Origin: a virus
Direction: 5' to 3' (one strand)
DNA length: 64,000 nt
IMG/VR virus record: IMGVR_UViG_3300028800_000001
Coordinates: 1 to 64,000 of that record
Each line of letters starts with the position of its first letter. Positions within the stretch are counted from its first letter, which is position 1. The translations under genes were made by a program, and so were the position numbers. The notes beneath the pieces are model-generated. The model did not search any database, was not told the DNA's origin, and saw only the letters and a program-made list of their open reading frames with translations. Positions 46,151 to 54,224 of this stretch are shown piece after piece.

Positions 46151-46558
46151 TTATTCCGATCCAGAGAGAAAATGCTCCGCTTTATTTTGATCATAATAGA
46201 CGCGGATATCGCGCTGTTTGAACCAACGATCCACCGCATCCAGGCGTTTCATGCACAGGCGAAACTGCTCTGAAGAATGACTATACGCGGCTGCTTCGCA
46301 AGCTCTCCATGCTTCGTTGAATTCTGCCAATGCATTGCTTACTACTTTTTCATTTTCTTCTTGTATCTTAGTTAACTCCACTTCTTCCACCAGCGTCTTA
46401 TTGCCAGCAGGGAAATGGGCGTATTCTCCGCTTTCCAGTAGTATGCATTGGAATTGTGGGTTGGTGTTGTTATAACGATATTCTGATTTGACTGCGTAGA
46501 CGCCATCCTCTGTCACAAAGATGGCCCCAGGTCGTAGTTCATAGAGCATTACTTTCAT
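46151..46558 (-). CDS. hypothetical protein (135 aa)
   Basis: Beta N terminus (GAIFVTEDGVYAVKSEYRY) then helical. Unrecognised. ATGA overlap with the upstream gene. Confidence 0.8.
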   Translation of the reverse strand: MKVMLYELRPGAIFVTEDGVYAVKSEYRYNNTNPQFQCILLESGEYAHFPAGNKTLVEEVELTKIQEENEKVVSNALAEFNEAWRACEAAAYSHSSEQFRLCMKRLDAVDRWFKQRDIRVYYDQNKAEHFLSGSE

Positions 46559-46914
46559 ACTAGATACTCCTGTCCAAGATACAGGATGCGATCCTGATCC
46601 TCTTCAGTACGAAACTGAAGATAGTTGGTAATTCCGATAGCCGCGTTTTCAAAGCATTGACTTGCCGTGTATAAACGGGTACGCTTATACAATTGTATAA
46701 GCGTCCAGAGTGCCAAATCAGTATCGAGAAGCTCTTGCAGGTACTCTGCGTGTTTCTCCAACTGAATTCTACCACCGCCGTAGAGAGTCAACCTTGCTCG
46801 CATTGCGCGCTCACCAAGTTCCTGCTCTCGCGGATAGATGATGCTATCGAGCGCTTCAATCTCTTTTGCGACGCGTGTGCGTTCTTTTGAGAGCCTTGCT
46901 AGTATTTCTTCCAT
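46555..46914 (-). CDS. hypothetical helical protein, paralog of 55181-55528 (119 aa)
   Basis: MEEILARLSKERTRVAKEIE start, and C-terminal LQFRTEEDQDRILYLGQE, both match MEEIIERLRAEHKR and KFRTEQEEDLLLGQ of the 55181-55528 protein. Start at ATG 46914 (AAGGGAAAAAATT). Confidence 0.8.
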   Translation of the reverse strand: MEEILARLSKERTRVAKEIEALDSIIYPREQELGERAMRARLTLYGGGRIQLEKHAEYLQELLDTDLALWTLIQLYKRTRLYTASQCFENAAIGITNYLQFRTEEDQDRILYLGQEYLV

Positions 46915-46925
46915 AATTTTTTCCC

Positions 46926-47183
46926 TTATTTCCAGAATAGCTTTCCGCATCCATTAAAGCGGCGATGCTCAGGAAGCGTAATGCGTTGTACAATCATGCC
47001 CCAGGCCCGACCATCAATTTCTCCCTGGCATACCAGTTTGTGCCGAGAGTAAAAGATATCACGGACTCGTTGCCCATGCTCTTTACAGTATGCCTCGTAC
47101 AGCCAGAAGGTTTGCCGGATTGTCAGGCCACCGCCATTGGGTTTCTTCTTGAAGAAGAGCGTAGCTATTTGATTCGTGGTCAT
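46926..47183 (-). CDS. hypothetical basic protein (85 aa)
   Basis: Unrecognised. Gly/Lys-rich start (KKKPNGGGLTIRQTFWLY); C terminus RRFNGCGKLFWK. Confidence 0.75.
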   Translation of the reverse strand: MTTNQIATLFFKKKPNGGGLTIRQTFWLYEAYCKEHGQRVRDIFYSRHKLVCQGEIDGRAWGMIVQRITLPEHRRFNGCGKLFWK

Positions 47184-47186
47184 CGC

Positions 47187-47489
47187 TTAATCCGTATCTA
47201 AATTTGCAATGAGCACAACGTCATTATTCTCAGTGAAAGTTGGCATCTCAAAGAGTTGCGCCGCCCACACGTTGCCGTTGTGACGATCATCCTGTTCTAA
47301 TTCGTAAAGAGAAAGAGCACGCAGCCGTATCAACTCTGCTTCGTACTTTTCCTCTTCGTCAATACCCAGGTCTTCGTACTGCATACAATTAATAATTGCG
47401 CCCTGTCGGTCTTCGGCTTCCGTCAGGTATGCGGTCGCTGAGATGTAGTCCTGATTGTGAGCACGCGTCACAATATAAAGTTGTTTCAT
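47187..47489 (-). CDS. small protein of the MKxYLxxxxD family (100 aa)
   Basis: Start ATG 47489 (AGAGGAAAAAAGA). MKQLYIVTRAHNQDYISATA then TEAEDRQGAIINC, the hairpin-helix layout seen at 17 kb, with a longer C terminus. ATGA with MazG gene. Confidence 0.8.
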   Translation of the reverse strand: MKQLYIVTRAHNQDYISATAYLTEAEDRQGAIINCMQYEDLGIDEEEKYEAELIRLRALSLYELEQDDRHNGNVWAAQLFEMPTFTENNDVVLIANLDTD

Positions 47490-47809
47490 TCTTTTTTCCT
47501 CTTTATTTTTTCTAGCGATTGCGTATGCTTGCAAATGGTACTGACTATGAGCTCTTCAAGTGTGATCCCTGACTCTATTGCGAGAGCCGTGAGATGATAT
47601 AATACGTCGCAGAGCTCATCTTGAAGATGTTGAAACTTTTCTGCTTTTTCACACTCTGGCAACGGATAATAGACAAGTTTTTTCACAACATTACCAGCCT
47701 CACCTGCTTCGGAGCAAAGAGCTAGCGCCTGAAATTGAAGACGATCAAGCTCATTCGTTGCTCCCTGAATAGCCAGGATGAGCGCGTGTAAATCTCTTAT
47801 TTCTTGCAT
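47486..47809 (-). CDS. MazG-type NTP pyrophosphohydrolase (107 aa)
   Basis: Helical all-alpha fold with metal-binding EAGEAGNVVKKL (~32-43) and QDELCDVLYHLTALA (~63-77), the ExxE...ExxD set of MazG/dUTPase-like all-alpha enzymes. Cleaves non-canonical or excess NTPs to NMP and PPi. One-domain, as in phage versions. Start at ATG 47809 (AAGGAAAACCC). Confidence 0.85.
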   Translation of the reverse strand: MQEIRDLHALILAIQGATNELDRLQFQALALCSEAGEAGNVVKKLVYYPLPECEKAEKFQHLQDELCDVLYHLTALAIESGITLEELIVSTICKHTQSLEKIKRKKE

Positions 47810-48096
47810 GGGTTTTCCTTCAACAGTTTCTCTAGGTGCGCTTTGAACTCTGTTCCGGTCATGCTTGGTATGTTCACAGGTCTTGACCATGCATACTCCA
47901 CGATATGTTTCTCTTCAAGCAAACGCTGCATAAGATCGACACCGCTATCTTCATCGTTTGTCTCGTGCGTCTCCAGCGCAAAGATGCTAAAGAACGCACT
48001 CTGCGCAATCAGCTTTGCAGGAACACCATAGTGCTTCAAGATTTCCTCTGGCAACCGGTGCTCATAGGTAATTATTTCAAGGCGACTTGTTTCCAA
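47797..48096 (-). CDS. hypothetical protein, TTG start (99 aa)
   Basis: TTG 48096 with AGAGGAAAAAACAA is the best start; the earlier ATG 48126 would overlap the upstream gene by 50 nt. Unrecognised, contains LRPEEILKHYGVPAKLI-like helix. Confidence 0.65.
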   Translation of the reverse strand: METSRLEIITYEHRLPEEILKHYGVPAKLIAQSAFFSIFALETHETNDEDSGVDLMQRLLEEKHIVEYAWSRPVNIPSMTGTEFKAHLEKLLKENPCKK

Positions 48097-48388
48097 TTGT
48101 TTTTTCCTCTCTGCGTTGTATCTCAAGCGAGATGGCGCTGTCTCTTTTTGCCATCTCTTTATCGCGCCGCCACTGTTCTACATAGCCAAGCATCTTTACA
48201 AATGGGTCACTATTCTCAGGCTCACTTCCTATCTTTGTGACCTCTTTCCTGGTATGCAGGTACCAACCATCATTGGTGTTATAGTAGTAAACGCTGCTCT
48301 GATACAGCATCCAGGTACTCACCCCCTGAAGCCGCTCAGGCCGGTTGGCATAGAGAAATGACTCCATCGCAATGACGTAGTACAGCAT
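48077..48388 (-). CDS. hypothetical protein (103 aa)
   Basis: Unrecognised, Tyr-rich N terminus (YQSSVYYYNTNDGWYLHTRK), charged helical tail. One-base overlap with the upstream gene. Confidence 0.75.
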   Translation of the reverse strand: MLYYVIAMESFLYANRPERLQGVSTWMLYQSSVYYYNTNDGWYLHTRKEVTKIGSEPENSDPFVKMLGYVEQWRRDKEMAKRDSAISLEIQRREEKTIGNKSP

Positions 48389-48891
48389 TATTCTTCGTCC
48401 TCATCGTCGTCTTCTCTGCTGATGCGTTCTTTGGCCTGCCTCTGGTATTTCTCATAGTTGGCGTGAGAGACTTTCCAACCAGCAAGAAATCCATCGCACC
48501 ATTCACAGGCAATGACCACTTCTTTTTGCTCTGCCAGCTTTCTACGGATGCATTGAAGCAGTTCTTCATAGTTGTCTGCCTCTAGCCTCGTTCTATAGGA
48601 CGCGTTTGATTCTCCGAAGAAATGATAGCCTGCCTGCACACCACGCACAAAGCTTTTTGTTTCAATGGTGCTGCGCTCCCGTGGCGCTGGTATCTGGTCA
48701 GCCTCTTTCCAGCCACGTACAAAGCCATCACACCAATCAACAGGGCTGTAGGGGGTGTCTGTTTTCTCAAAGAGAAACTGTGCGTAGCCTTTGGTACGCG
48801 CATAATCATATTCTCGAAACCACGAACGAAAGGCAACGCTGTGCCGATAACACGTGCGTCCCTCACTATACCCATCTTCATAACTGCTCAT
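48388..48891 (-). CDS. hypothetical protein with repeated WCDGF motif (167 aa)
   Basis: WCDGFVRGWKEAD near 52-64 and WCDGFLAGWKVSH near 132-144 mark two copies of a helical repeat, with a third related FVRGVQAGYHFF between. The same GVxxGYHFF occurs in 59990-60286. Function unknown. Confidence 0.8.
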   Translation of the reverse strand: MSSYEDGYSEGRTCYRHSVAFRSWFREYDYARTKGYAQFLFEKTDTPYSPVDWCDGFVRGWKEADQIPAPRERSTIETKSFVRGVQAGYHFFGESNASYRTRLEADNYEELLQCIRRKLAEQKEVVIACEWCDGFLAGWKVSHANYEKYQRQAKERISREDDDEDEE

Positions 48892-49229
48892 TACGGCCTC
48901 TCAATCATAAAGAACGCCTCAAGCGTTTGCCAGAACGTCTTTGACAAATTAGCTTGAATGCCATCAACACGCGATAGGTTTTCCTCGCACACTTCGAAGG
49001 TCGTAGCATCCTTCTTGAGGAGTAAGACGCTGCCAATAATCTCTTCGTCAATCCAGTCCTGTAGCAGAAGAACGCATTGCTGCTGAGCAACGACCTCATC
49101 GCGTAGCAGACGTATGACTTCATCGATATCAAGCAGGGTGCGTGTGACCGATGGACTCTCCAGCCCAAACATCAGTGCGCCCATGAAGGTTACATTGGCA
49201 TTCACTACGATGATTTCTTCTCTGTTCAT
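48891..49229 (-). CDS. hypothetical protein (112 aa)
   Basis: Unrecognised. Hydrophobic N terminus (VVNANVTFMGALMFGLE), helical rest. One-base overlap with the downstream start. Confidence 0.75.
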   Translation of the reverse strand: MNREEIIVVNANVTFMGALMFGLESPSVTRTLLDIDEVIRLLRDEVVAQQQCVLLLQDWIDEEIIGSVLLLKKDATTFEVCEENLSRVDGIQANLSKTFWQTLEAFFMIERP

Positions 49230-49240
49230 CTCTTCTCTCC

Positions 49241-49615
49241 TTAATAGAGCATATCGGTTTGGCGCTGAACACCGCTATAAGAATAGCGACCAAGTTCTAA
49301 CACATCAAGCCCACAGGCGGTGAGGAGCGTCTCAATCTCTGCCTTTGGATACTCTCTATCCAAGATATGATAAATGAGATCAGACTTGGTTCTGCTGCCC
49401 TCCACGCGCCAATATTTTGAGGTTGGCAGGCCATACTTCTCATCCAACTTTAATACACAGTAGATTTCCAATACGTCTTCCCAATAGTCGCGCTGAAGCT
49501 CTTCGTAGCGTTCGCTGCGCTGCTGCATGACACGAACATAGTAACAGGCAAGCTCAGTTACCGCTTGCAAACCGTGGTCGCCATCAGCAACACGCAGGAC
49601 TGCTTTGTGTTGCAT
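49241..49615 (-). CDS. hypothetical protein (124 aa)
   Basis: Start ATG 49615 (GGGGTGATTAGC) preferred; GTG 49624 possible. Helical, with LLTACGLDVLELGRYSYSG at the C terminus. Unrecognised. Confidence 0.75.
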   Translation of the reverse strand: MQHKAVLRVADGDHGLQAVTELACYYVRVMQQRSERYEELQRDYWEDVLEIYCVLKLDEKYGLPTSKYWRVEGSRTKSDLIYHILDREYPKAEIETLLTACGLDVLELGRYSYSGVQRQTDMLY

Positions 49616-49616
49616 G

Positions 49617-49868
49617 CTAATCACCCCATCCTCTCGCGGCCTCTGAGACCGTTGTTATTCTATAGGGGATCGTCTCCAAGAGTACCAGGGCTGACTCTAA
49701 GACGACCTCCCACTTTTGATACTGCACTGAGAGCGAAAGCTCCATGCCATTCCTGGTACTCTTTCCGCAGACAGGAACCTCTGGGCACTCAAAATGCCAG
49801 AGCAAAAACCAGAATGATTTGGTGACCATGTCATAGTCGCCTGTTGCAATTTGAAAGTACTTCGTCAT
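49617..49868 (-). CDS. hypothetical protein (83 aa)
   Basis: Unrecognised. Begins MTKYFQIATGDYDMVTKSFW. One-base overlap with upstream stop. Confidence 0.75.
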   Translation of the reverse strand: MTKYFQIATGDYDMVTKSFWFLLWHFECPEVPVCGKSTRNGMELSLSVQYQKWEVVLESALVLLETIPYRITTVSEAARGWGD

Positions 49869-50080
49869 TATTCTTGTTCTCTCTTTATACCAAAGAATTC
49901 GCGCACCGCATCCGCATTCTCATAGGCGTAGTAGTATTTCCTTTCCGTTGTACGAATGCGCACACTATTGTCGCAGCCACCATTGGGGGCTTCCCAATCA
50001 ATATCGAGAATCAGATCAACGGGGATGCTTTCATCCAGAATGCGGAGAAACTGGCGATTACCGATCATGTGGTAGTGCAT
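49868..50080 (-). CDS. hypothetical protein (70 aa)
   Basis: Start ATG 50080 (AAAGGATGATGGTATCT). Strand-rich with DLILDIDWEAPNGGCDNSVR; unrecognised. Confidence 0.65.
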   Translation of the reverse strand: MHYHMIGNRQFLRILDESIPVDLILDIDWEAPNGGCDNSVRIRTTERKYYYAYENADAVREFFGIKREQE

Positions 50081-50453
50081 AGATACCATCATCCTTTCTG
50101 GTTGCAGCCATAATAATTTCTTTCTTGAATTGAAAGAGAGTACGCAGAGGAACACAAATCGTGTGCCCACGAGTCGCATTCAGACGATACGAAACGATGG
50201 CCCGTGTCTCAGGTGTGAAGGTTGCCTTTTGCTTATCGTTACTCAGCATAATTACCCCGCCTTCAAGCTCATCGACCTTTGTCATCGTCCAGACGTAGAC
50301 AGGGGCATACTTTTCCAATTCTTTGTTGCGTTCACCAGGATAGCCATTGTTGTCGCGAATAATCTCCATGATCGGACGCGGAAGCCATTCTGGATCGCCC
50401 AGGAGCTTACGCATAGATATAATTACACACGCATTATGAAGTACTTCTGCCAT
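50058..50453 (-). CDS. hypothetical protein (131 aa)
   Basis: Unrecognised. Strand/helix mix with VYVWTMTKVDELEGGVIML. AAGGAGACAAAG before ATG. Diverges from 50501. Confidence 0.8.
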   Translation of the reverse strand: MAEVLHNACVIISMRKLLGDPEWLPRPIMEIIRDNNGYPGERNKELEKYAPVYVWTMTKVDELEGGVIMLSNDKQKATFTPETRAIVSYRLNATRGHTICVPLRTLFQFKKEIIMAATRKDDGIYALPHDR

Positions 50454-50500
50454 CTTTGTCTCCTTGTGATAGAATAAAGGAAACCCGTAAAGGAGTCCCT

Positions 50501-50719
50501 ATGATCGAATATCTTGTTGCGCAATACACGAGAAAAACCAAACATATCGTTGCTGAAAGCGGCAATGCTGAAAAAGAACTCCAAGAAACTCTTTCCCTGC
50601 ACGACTTTTTAGAGCAGGCCGGAAAACTTGGTTGGGGTCTCGCCTCCACCACTGAATGCGTGGAAAGTGGTTACATCGACCCGATGCTGGAAACCTGGAT
50701 TTTTCAGCGTATAAAATAA
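50501..50719 (+). CDS. hypothetical protein (72 aa)
   Basis: ATG after AAAGGAGTCCCT. Unrecognised (MIEYLVAQYTRKTKHIVAES). A single plus-strand gene with its own terminator. Confidence 0.75.
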   Translation: MIEYLVAQYTRKTKHIVAESGNAEKELQETLSLHDFLEQAGKLGWGLASTTECVESGYIDPMLETWIFQRIK

Positions 50720-50721
50720 AG

Positions 50722-50750
50722 GTGGAGCCCCGTAAAAAGGGCTCCTAAAA
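50722..50750 (+). terminator. rho-independent terminator
   Basis: GGAGCCC / GGGCTCC, 8-nt loop, then TAAAAAC; also positioned after the stop of 50752-51708 on the minus strand. Confidence 0.75.
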
Positions 50751-50751
50751 A

Positions 50752-51708
50752 CTACTCCCCGTAAGGCAACCCGTTGGTAATCACCCAGTGATGATCAATA
50801 CCACTCGCCTGAAAATCAACGAGCAGTGTGTCACCAGAAAAGTGCAGCGCCGTCTTGCCATCAGCTTTGATGTTCCAAGAACCATACGTATCATTGATCG
50901 TGATGTAATCATCGCTGGTTTCCACAGAGCGCAGCGTCTCAGCACTGCGCGACGTTCTTCCGTCATAGAGCGTACACGCTCCAATCGAGAGGAACACTTG
51001 AAGCTTCATTGCGAGCGCCTGCTGGTTACGCTTATTGGCGTAGCCAATCCAGTAATCTTCAATGAGCTCCATCGTCTCTTCTTCGCTGTGCGTGGCCCCT
51101 GCAATCTTGATGTAGGGCATAACACGCCTCTCAATGTAACTTGCGTAGTCCTGACACACTTCTTCAACAACGTAGTGCTCTTTGTCTCCAGGCAAAAGAT
51201 CATACTGGCGACCAAGATCGCTGTCATGCAGCAAGTAGGTACGTACAGTATGCTCGTACGTGTAACGCTCTGTCTTTGAAGCACTGCCACTATAGCGTAG
51301 GTAGGTGCGTGGCTCTTTGTTCATCTTGGGATGCACATGCCACCCATCAAAGAACTCCTGCTTTTCACGTTCCCAGTTGTGCCCAACGTAGACGTAAAAA
51401 CTTGGCCCACTGTGATCACTGTAAAGCGTTAGGATTTGCTGAGGCATTTTGAGCTCGGAGATAGCCGCACAGTTGTAGCGATTCGTATCAATGAAGCCCT
51501 GGCTCCGACCAAACTTTGCGGTAAAGTCCAGCGCCGGAACAATGATCTTGTCCACATTTCTGTAGCTGCCTTTATGGTTGCTGTAGGTGTCAAACGTGAT
51601 CTCCACACCTTCAACAGCAAAATGGCGGTCCTCTAGAAGCTTCACAAGATCAGCGCAAGGACCATCCACAGGATACTCACGAACGGTCGGATGTAGGAAT
51701 ATTGTCAT
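50752..51708 (-). CDS. hypothetical protein (318 aa)
   Basis: One of the largest products; not recognised. N terminus MTIFLHPTVREYPVDGPCAD; contains SFYVYVGHNWEREKQ, and a C-terminal beta region. No Nop, RuvC or HNH motif is visible, so it is not an obvious Tas protein. Confidence 0.85.
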   Translation of the reverse strand: MTIFLHPTVREYPVDGPCADLVKLLEDRHFAVEGVEITFDTYSNHKGSYRNVDKIIVPALDFTAKFGRSQGFIDTNRYNCAAISELKMPQQILTLYSDHSGPSFYVYVGHNWEREKQEFFDGWHVHPKMNKEPRTYLRYSGSASKTERYTYEHTVRTYLLHDSDLGRQYDLLPGDKEHYVVEEVCQDYASYIERRVMPYIKIAGATHSEEETMELIEDYWIGYANKRNQQALAMKLQVFLSIGACTLYDGRTSRSAETLRSVETSDDYITINDTYGSWNIKADGKTALHFSGDTLLVDFQASGIDHHWVITNGLPYGE

Positions 51709-52316
51709 AAATTTGTCCCTTCTGCGTATGCCTGGAGTCCTGCGAGATAGGCATTATGTTCTCTCAGATACTCTTCAATCCAGGCAATCGTTTGTCTATT
51801 TGCCTCTTCTGTTTCTTCGTTGTCCAGACCGAAAAGCCAACACACGCCGTACTTCATGGCCTCTTCATCATCGTCAGAGAGATTGTCGGTGAAGCGGTTG
51901 CCGCAACTAAAAAAGTGGTAACCGCCCTTTCCGTCAGGTTCTCCATCGAGATAGCAGAAGAGAATACTTGGCCCAACGACCAGACCGGTCACCGTGTGCA
52001 GTGCGTCGTAGCCCATATGATTGTTTTTAATTGTGCGCACCAGTGCGTTCGCAACCTCTGTGCCAACTTTGTCCAGAGTGACGAACAAAGAGGCGCGTAT
52101 CTCTTCTAGTGCCCCATCATCCATATCGGTACCGCCTGTGCCATACCACTCACCGTGTTCAGAAAAGAAGAGGTGGCGATGATTATAGGCAGATTCGATG
52201 TACAACTGTTCCTGGCAGATCGCACAATATACGTAGTTTTCTGCCTCACAGGTGGCACACAGGCCACCTTGTACATCATCGTCACCGCCGCAATCGCGAC
52301 AGAGTTCTTCCGTCAT
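51705..52316 (-). CDS. multi-zinc-knuckle protein (203 aa)
   Basis: CRDCGGDDD, CATCEAE and YCAICQEQ in the first 40 residues form three CxxC knuckles. The rest is acidic with a strand region. ATG 52316 (AAAGAGGTGAGT). ATGA-type coupling with 50752-51708. Confidence 0.8.
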   Translation of the reverse strand: MTEELCRDCGGDDDVQGGLCATCEAENYVYCAICQEQLYIESAYNHRHLFFSEHGEWYGTGGTDMDDGALEEIRASLFVTLDKVGTEVANALVRTIKNNHMGYDALHTVTGLVVGPSILFCYLDGEPDGKGGYHFFSCGNRFTDNLSDDDEEAMKYGVCWLFGLDNEETEEANRQTIAWIEEYLREHNAYLAGLQAYAEGTNL

Positions 52317-52318
52317 AC

Positions 52319-52669
52319 TCACCTCTTTTTGTAGACAACGTGACTTGGCGTCTCGCAGTCTTCTAACTCGACAAGCGCTTCGTAACTGCTCGCTGCCTCA
52401 ACTGCACTTTGCGTGGTCAGCATCTTCTCCACCTCTGAGAGATGAAAAGAAATGAGATAGTACGCGTCACACGTATGACACTGCACTGGCATTACGGCCT
52501 CCTTGAAAGCGGTCAACATCATCGGATAGTAGTAGGTATGACCGCAGGAAAGCGTGCCTACGCCACACAGGCGAATAATGAGGCGCGCAATCGTCGCTCG
52601 AAATCCTGTTTTATGAGCGCGCTCGTCTGCCAACGCAAGCTTTCGTTGATAGTCTTGATTAAAATTCAT
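52319..52669 (-). CDS. zinc-ribbon-like protein (116 aa)
   Basis: CGVGTLSCGHTYYY then CHTCDAYY around residues 36-66 supply C..CGH..CxxC. Helical flanks. Unrecognised. Confidence 0.8.
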   Translation of the reverse strand: MNFNQDYQRKLALADERAHKTGFRATIARLIIRLCGVGTLSCGHTYYYPMMLTAFKEAVMPVQCHTCDAYYLISFHLSEVEKMLTTQSAVEAASSYEALVELEDCETPSHVVYKKR

Positions 52670-52696
52670 GTCATTTCTTTCTTCTGTAGTTGGTGT

Positions 52697-53041
52697 TTAA
52701 AAGTAAAGACAGACGAGATGCCATCCAGGCACCTGATCGGTTACATCCAGACCAAATTGTTTGGAGGCTTCACGGAGCGTGATATCCCAGGAAGGACGAA
52801 TTGCCAGTTGTACCGGCTCAAGAGTGGTTACTTCGTCCCACTCTGACTCATGTAGCGACTCTTTGACAGCCAGGAAGAAGCAAAGATTTTCATCATAGCC
52901 GTAAATCTCACCAGTGCAGCCATAGGCTTCTTTACAATGCGTTGCTTCCCACGGTGACTCATCTTCCTTGTAGTCTTTTTCTCTGTCGGACTCTGGCTGA
53001 AGATAGCCGTAAAACAATTTTGCGGTTGGTCGATCACTCAT
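52697..53041 (-). CDS. hypothetical protein (114 aa)
   Basis: Unrecognised. Acidic N-terminal half (ESDREKDYKEDESPWEATHC), beta C terminus. AGAAGAAAGAAATGACATG region precedes. Confidence 0.8.
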   Translation of the reverse strand: MSDRPTAKLFYGYLQPESDREKDYKEDESPWEATHCKEAYGCTGEIYGYDENLCFFLAVKESLHESEWDEVTTLEPVQLAIRPSWDITLREASKQFGLDVTDQVPGWHLVCLYF

Positions 53042-53043
53042 GT

Positions 53044-53454
53044 TTACCCCCAGGTGGCTTTGTCATATTCAGGCGAACTGGTCACAATAGTATCGGCCAG
53101 AATGCGCCCAACTTCTTCAATAAATTTATAGAGGGGTGTTTCAGGATACTTTCCCTCGCAGCACTGATACAGGTAACAGTGGATATATTTAACGAGCTGG
53201 ACTTTATCCACCTCTTTAGGATGATAGGTCAGTTTCACGTCCTCGTGCTCTCCATCGTAGCGGAAAGCCACAGAGTCATGATTCATCTGAAGCAGCGCCG
53301 TTGCCAGCTTGTTTTCCCAAAGCTCGCTGGTAAGATCAATCTCGTAGCGCTTCACGGGATCTTTGATTGGGGTATAGGGATTGCCCAGATGCTCTTGCGC
53401 AATCCAGGTAACGATAGCCTGAATAACGCGGTCTTTGACCACCCATGCACTCAT
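53044..53454 (-). CDS. hypothetical protein (136 aa)
   Basis: Unrecognised, helical with Cys near residue 95. Starts just after the upstream stop with AAGGAGCAATAAGA. Confidence 0.8.
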   Translation of the reverse strand: MSAWVVKDRVIQAIVTWIAQEHLGNPYTPIKDPVKRYEIDLTSELWENKLATALLQMNHDSVAFRYDGEHEDVKLTYHPKEVDKVQLVKYIHCYLYQCCEGKYPETPLYKFIEEVGRILADTIVTSSPEYDKATWG

Positions 53455-53456
53455 TC

Positions 53457-54041
53457 TTATTGCTCCTTATACACAGTGACGTATTCGCGGTCACCATACA
53501 TTCTTGAGGAGATGCCGTTTTGCAGCGTAAACATGATCACGCGTGAAGAGATATTCACGACCATGCCCTTTGCGCGCTTTGTGCGAAACTCTCCTTGTTT
53601 TTGTTCGTGGTATTGAATGGCAACGTGGTTGCCAGTGCGTACCTCTCTTGCAAGCACACGGAACTGATTTGGCTGCATACCAGGATCAAGATACTCTTCC
53701 CATTGTTGGTATCCAAAATTACGGCTCATCTCATCGGAAAACTGCCCAAAGAATAAACCGGTGATGCGCTCCATAGAACCATAATTGAGCGCGCTATCTA
53801 TCGCTCTGGCCTGCTTCTCAGTGATGCGTATCCAACCAGGAGAGACCTTCTCGTAGATTTGTAGCTCTGCAACCAGACTCCCAGCCATATGCCTGCGCAT
53901 CGTTAATGCCTCAAAGTACAAGGTCTCTTGCGAGAAATTGGCGTATACCCTCTTTATCGGCTTCCCTTGTTCGTCCACTTCGAGCGCTATGGGTTGCATA
54001 CCACGCGGCCCGTGTTCCATATAAAATTTAATCTTTTTCAA
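53457..54041 (-). CDS. hypothetical protein (194 aa)
   Basis: Unrecognised, beta-rich (GNHVAIQYHEQKQGEF; VVNISSRVIMFTLQNGI). First gene after promoter 54075-54129. AAGGAGAAATGT before ATG. Confidence 0.8.
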   Translation of the reverse strand: MKKIKFYMEHGPRGMQPIALEVDEQGKPIKRVYANFSQETLYFEALTMRRHMAGSLVAELQIYEKVSPGWIRITEKQARAIDSALNYGSMERITGLFFGQFSDEMSRNFGYQQWEEYLDPGMQPNQFRVLAREVRTGNHVAIQYHEQKQGEFRTKRAKGMVVNISSRVIMFTLQNGISSRMYGDREYVTVYKEQ

Positions 54042-54074
54042 TACATTTCTCCTTAAATTATTTATTTCTTCCCA

Positions 54075-54129
54075 AGTATAGCCGAGAATGAGGAAGAAGA
54101 CAAGTATTTCTTCTCTGTATTTTCAGAAA
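54075..54129 (-). promoter_or_regulatory. sigma70-type promoter with conserved upstream element
   Basis: -35 TTGTCT (54103-54098), 17-nt spacer, -10 TATACT (54080-54075). Element TTTCTGAAAATACAGAGAAG. Confidence 0.9.
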
Positions 54130-54151
54130 ATAAAGCCATTTGGGCCAGAAG

Positions 54152-54181
54152 TTGCAAGAATAAGCGCAACCGCGTTATACT
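54152..54181 (+). promoter_or_regulatory. promoter for 54225-55163
   Basis: -35 TTGCAA (54152-54157), 18-nt spacer, -10 TATACT (54176-54181). Diverges from 54075-54129. Confidence 0.75.
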
Positions 54182-54224
54182 AAGACACACAAATTTTCAT
54201 GTTAATTTAAGAAAGGATGCCCAC

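Noticed and set aside
50752-51708. Tas (Nop-domain) protein partner for the array
   Set aside because: Examined because of its size; no Nop, RuvC or HNH motif could be recognised and it is 31 kb away.
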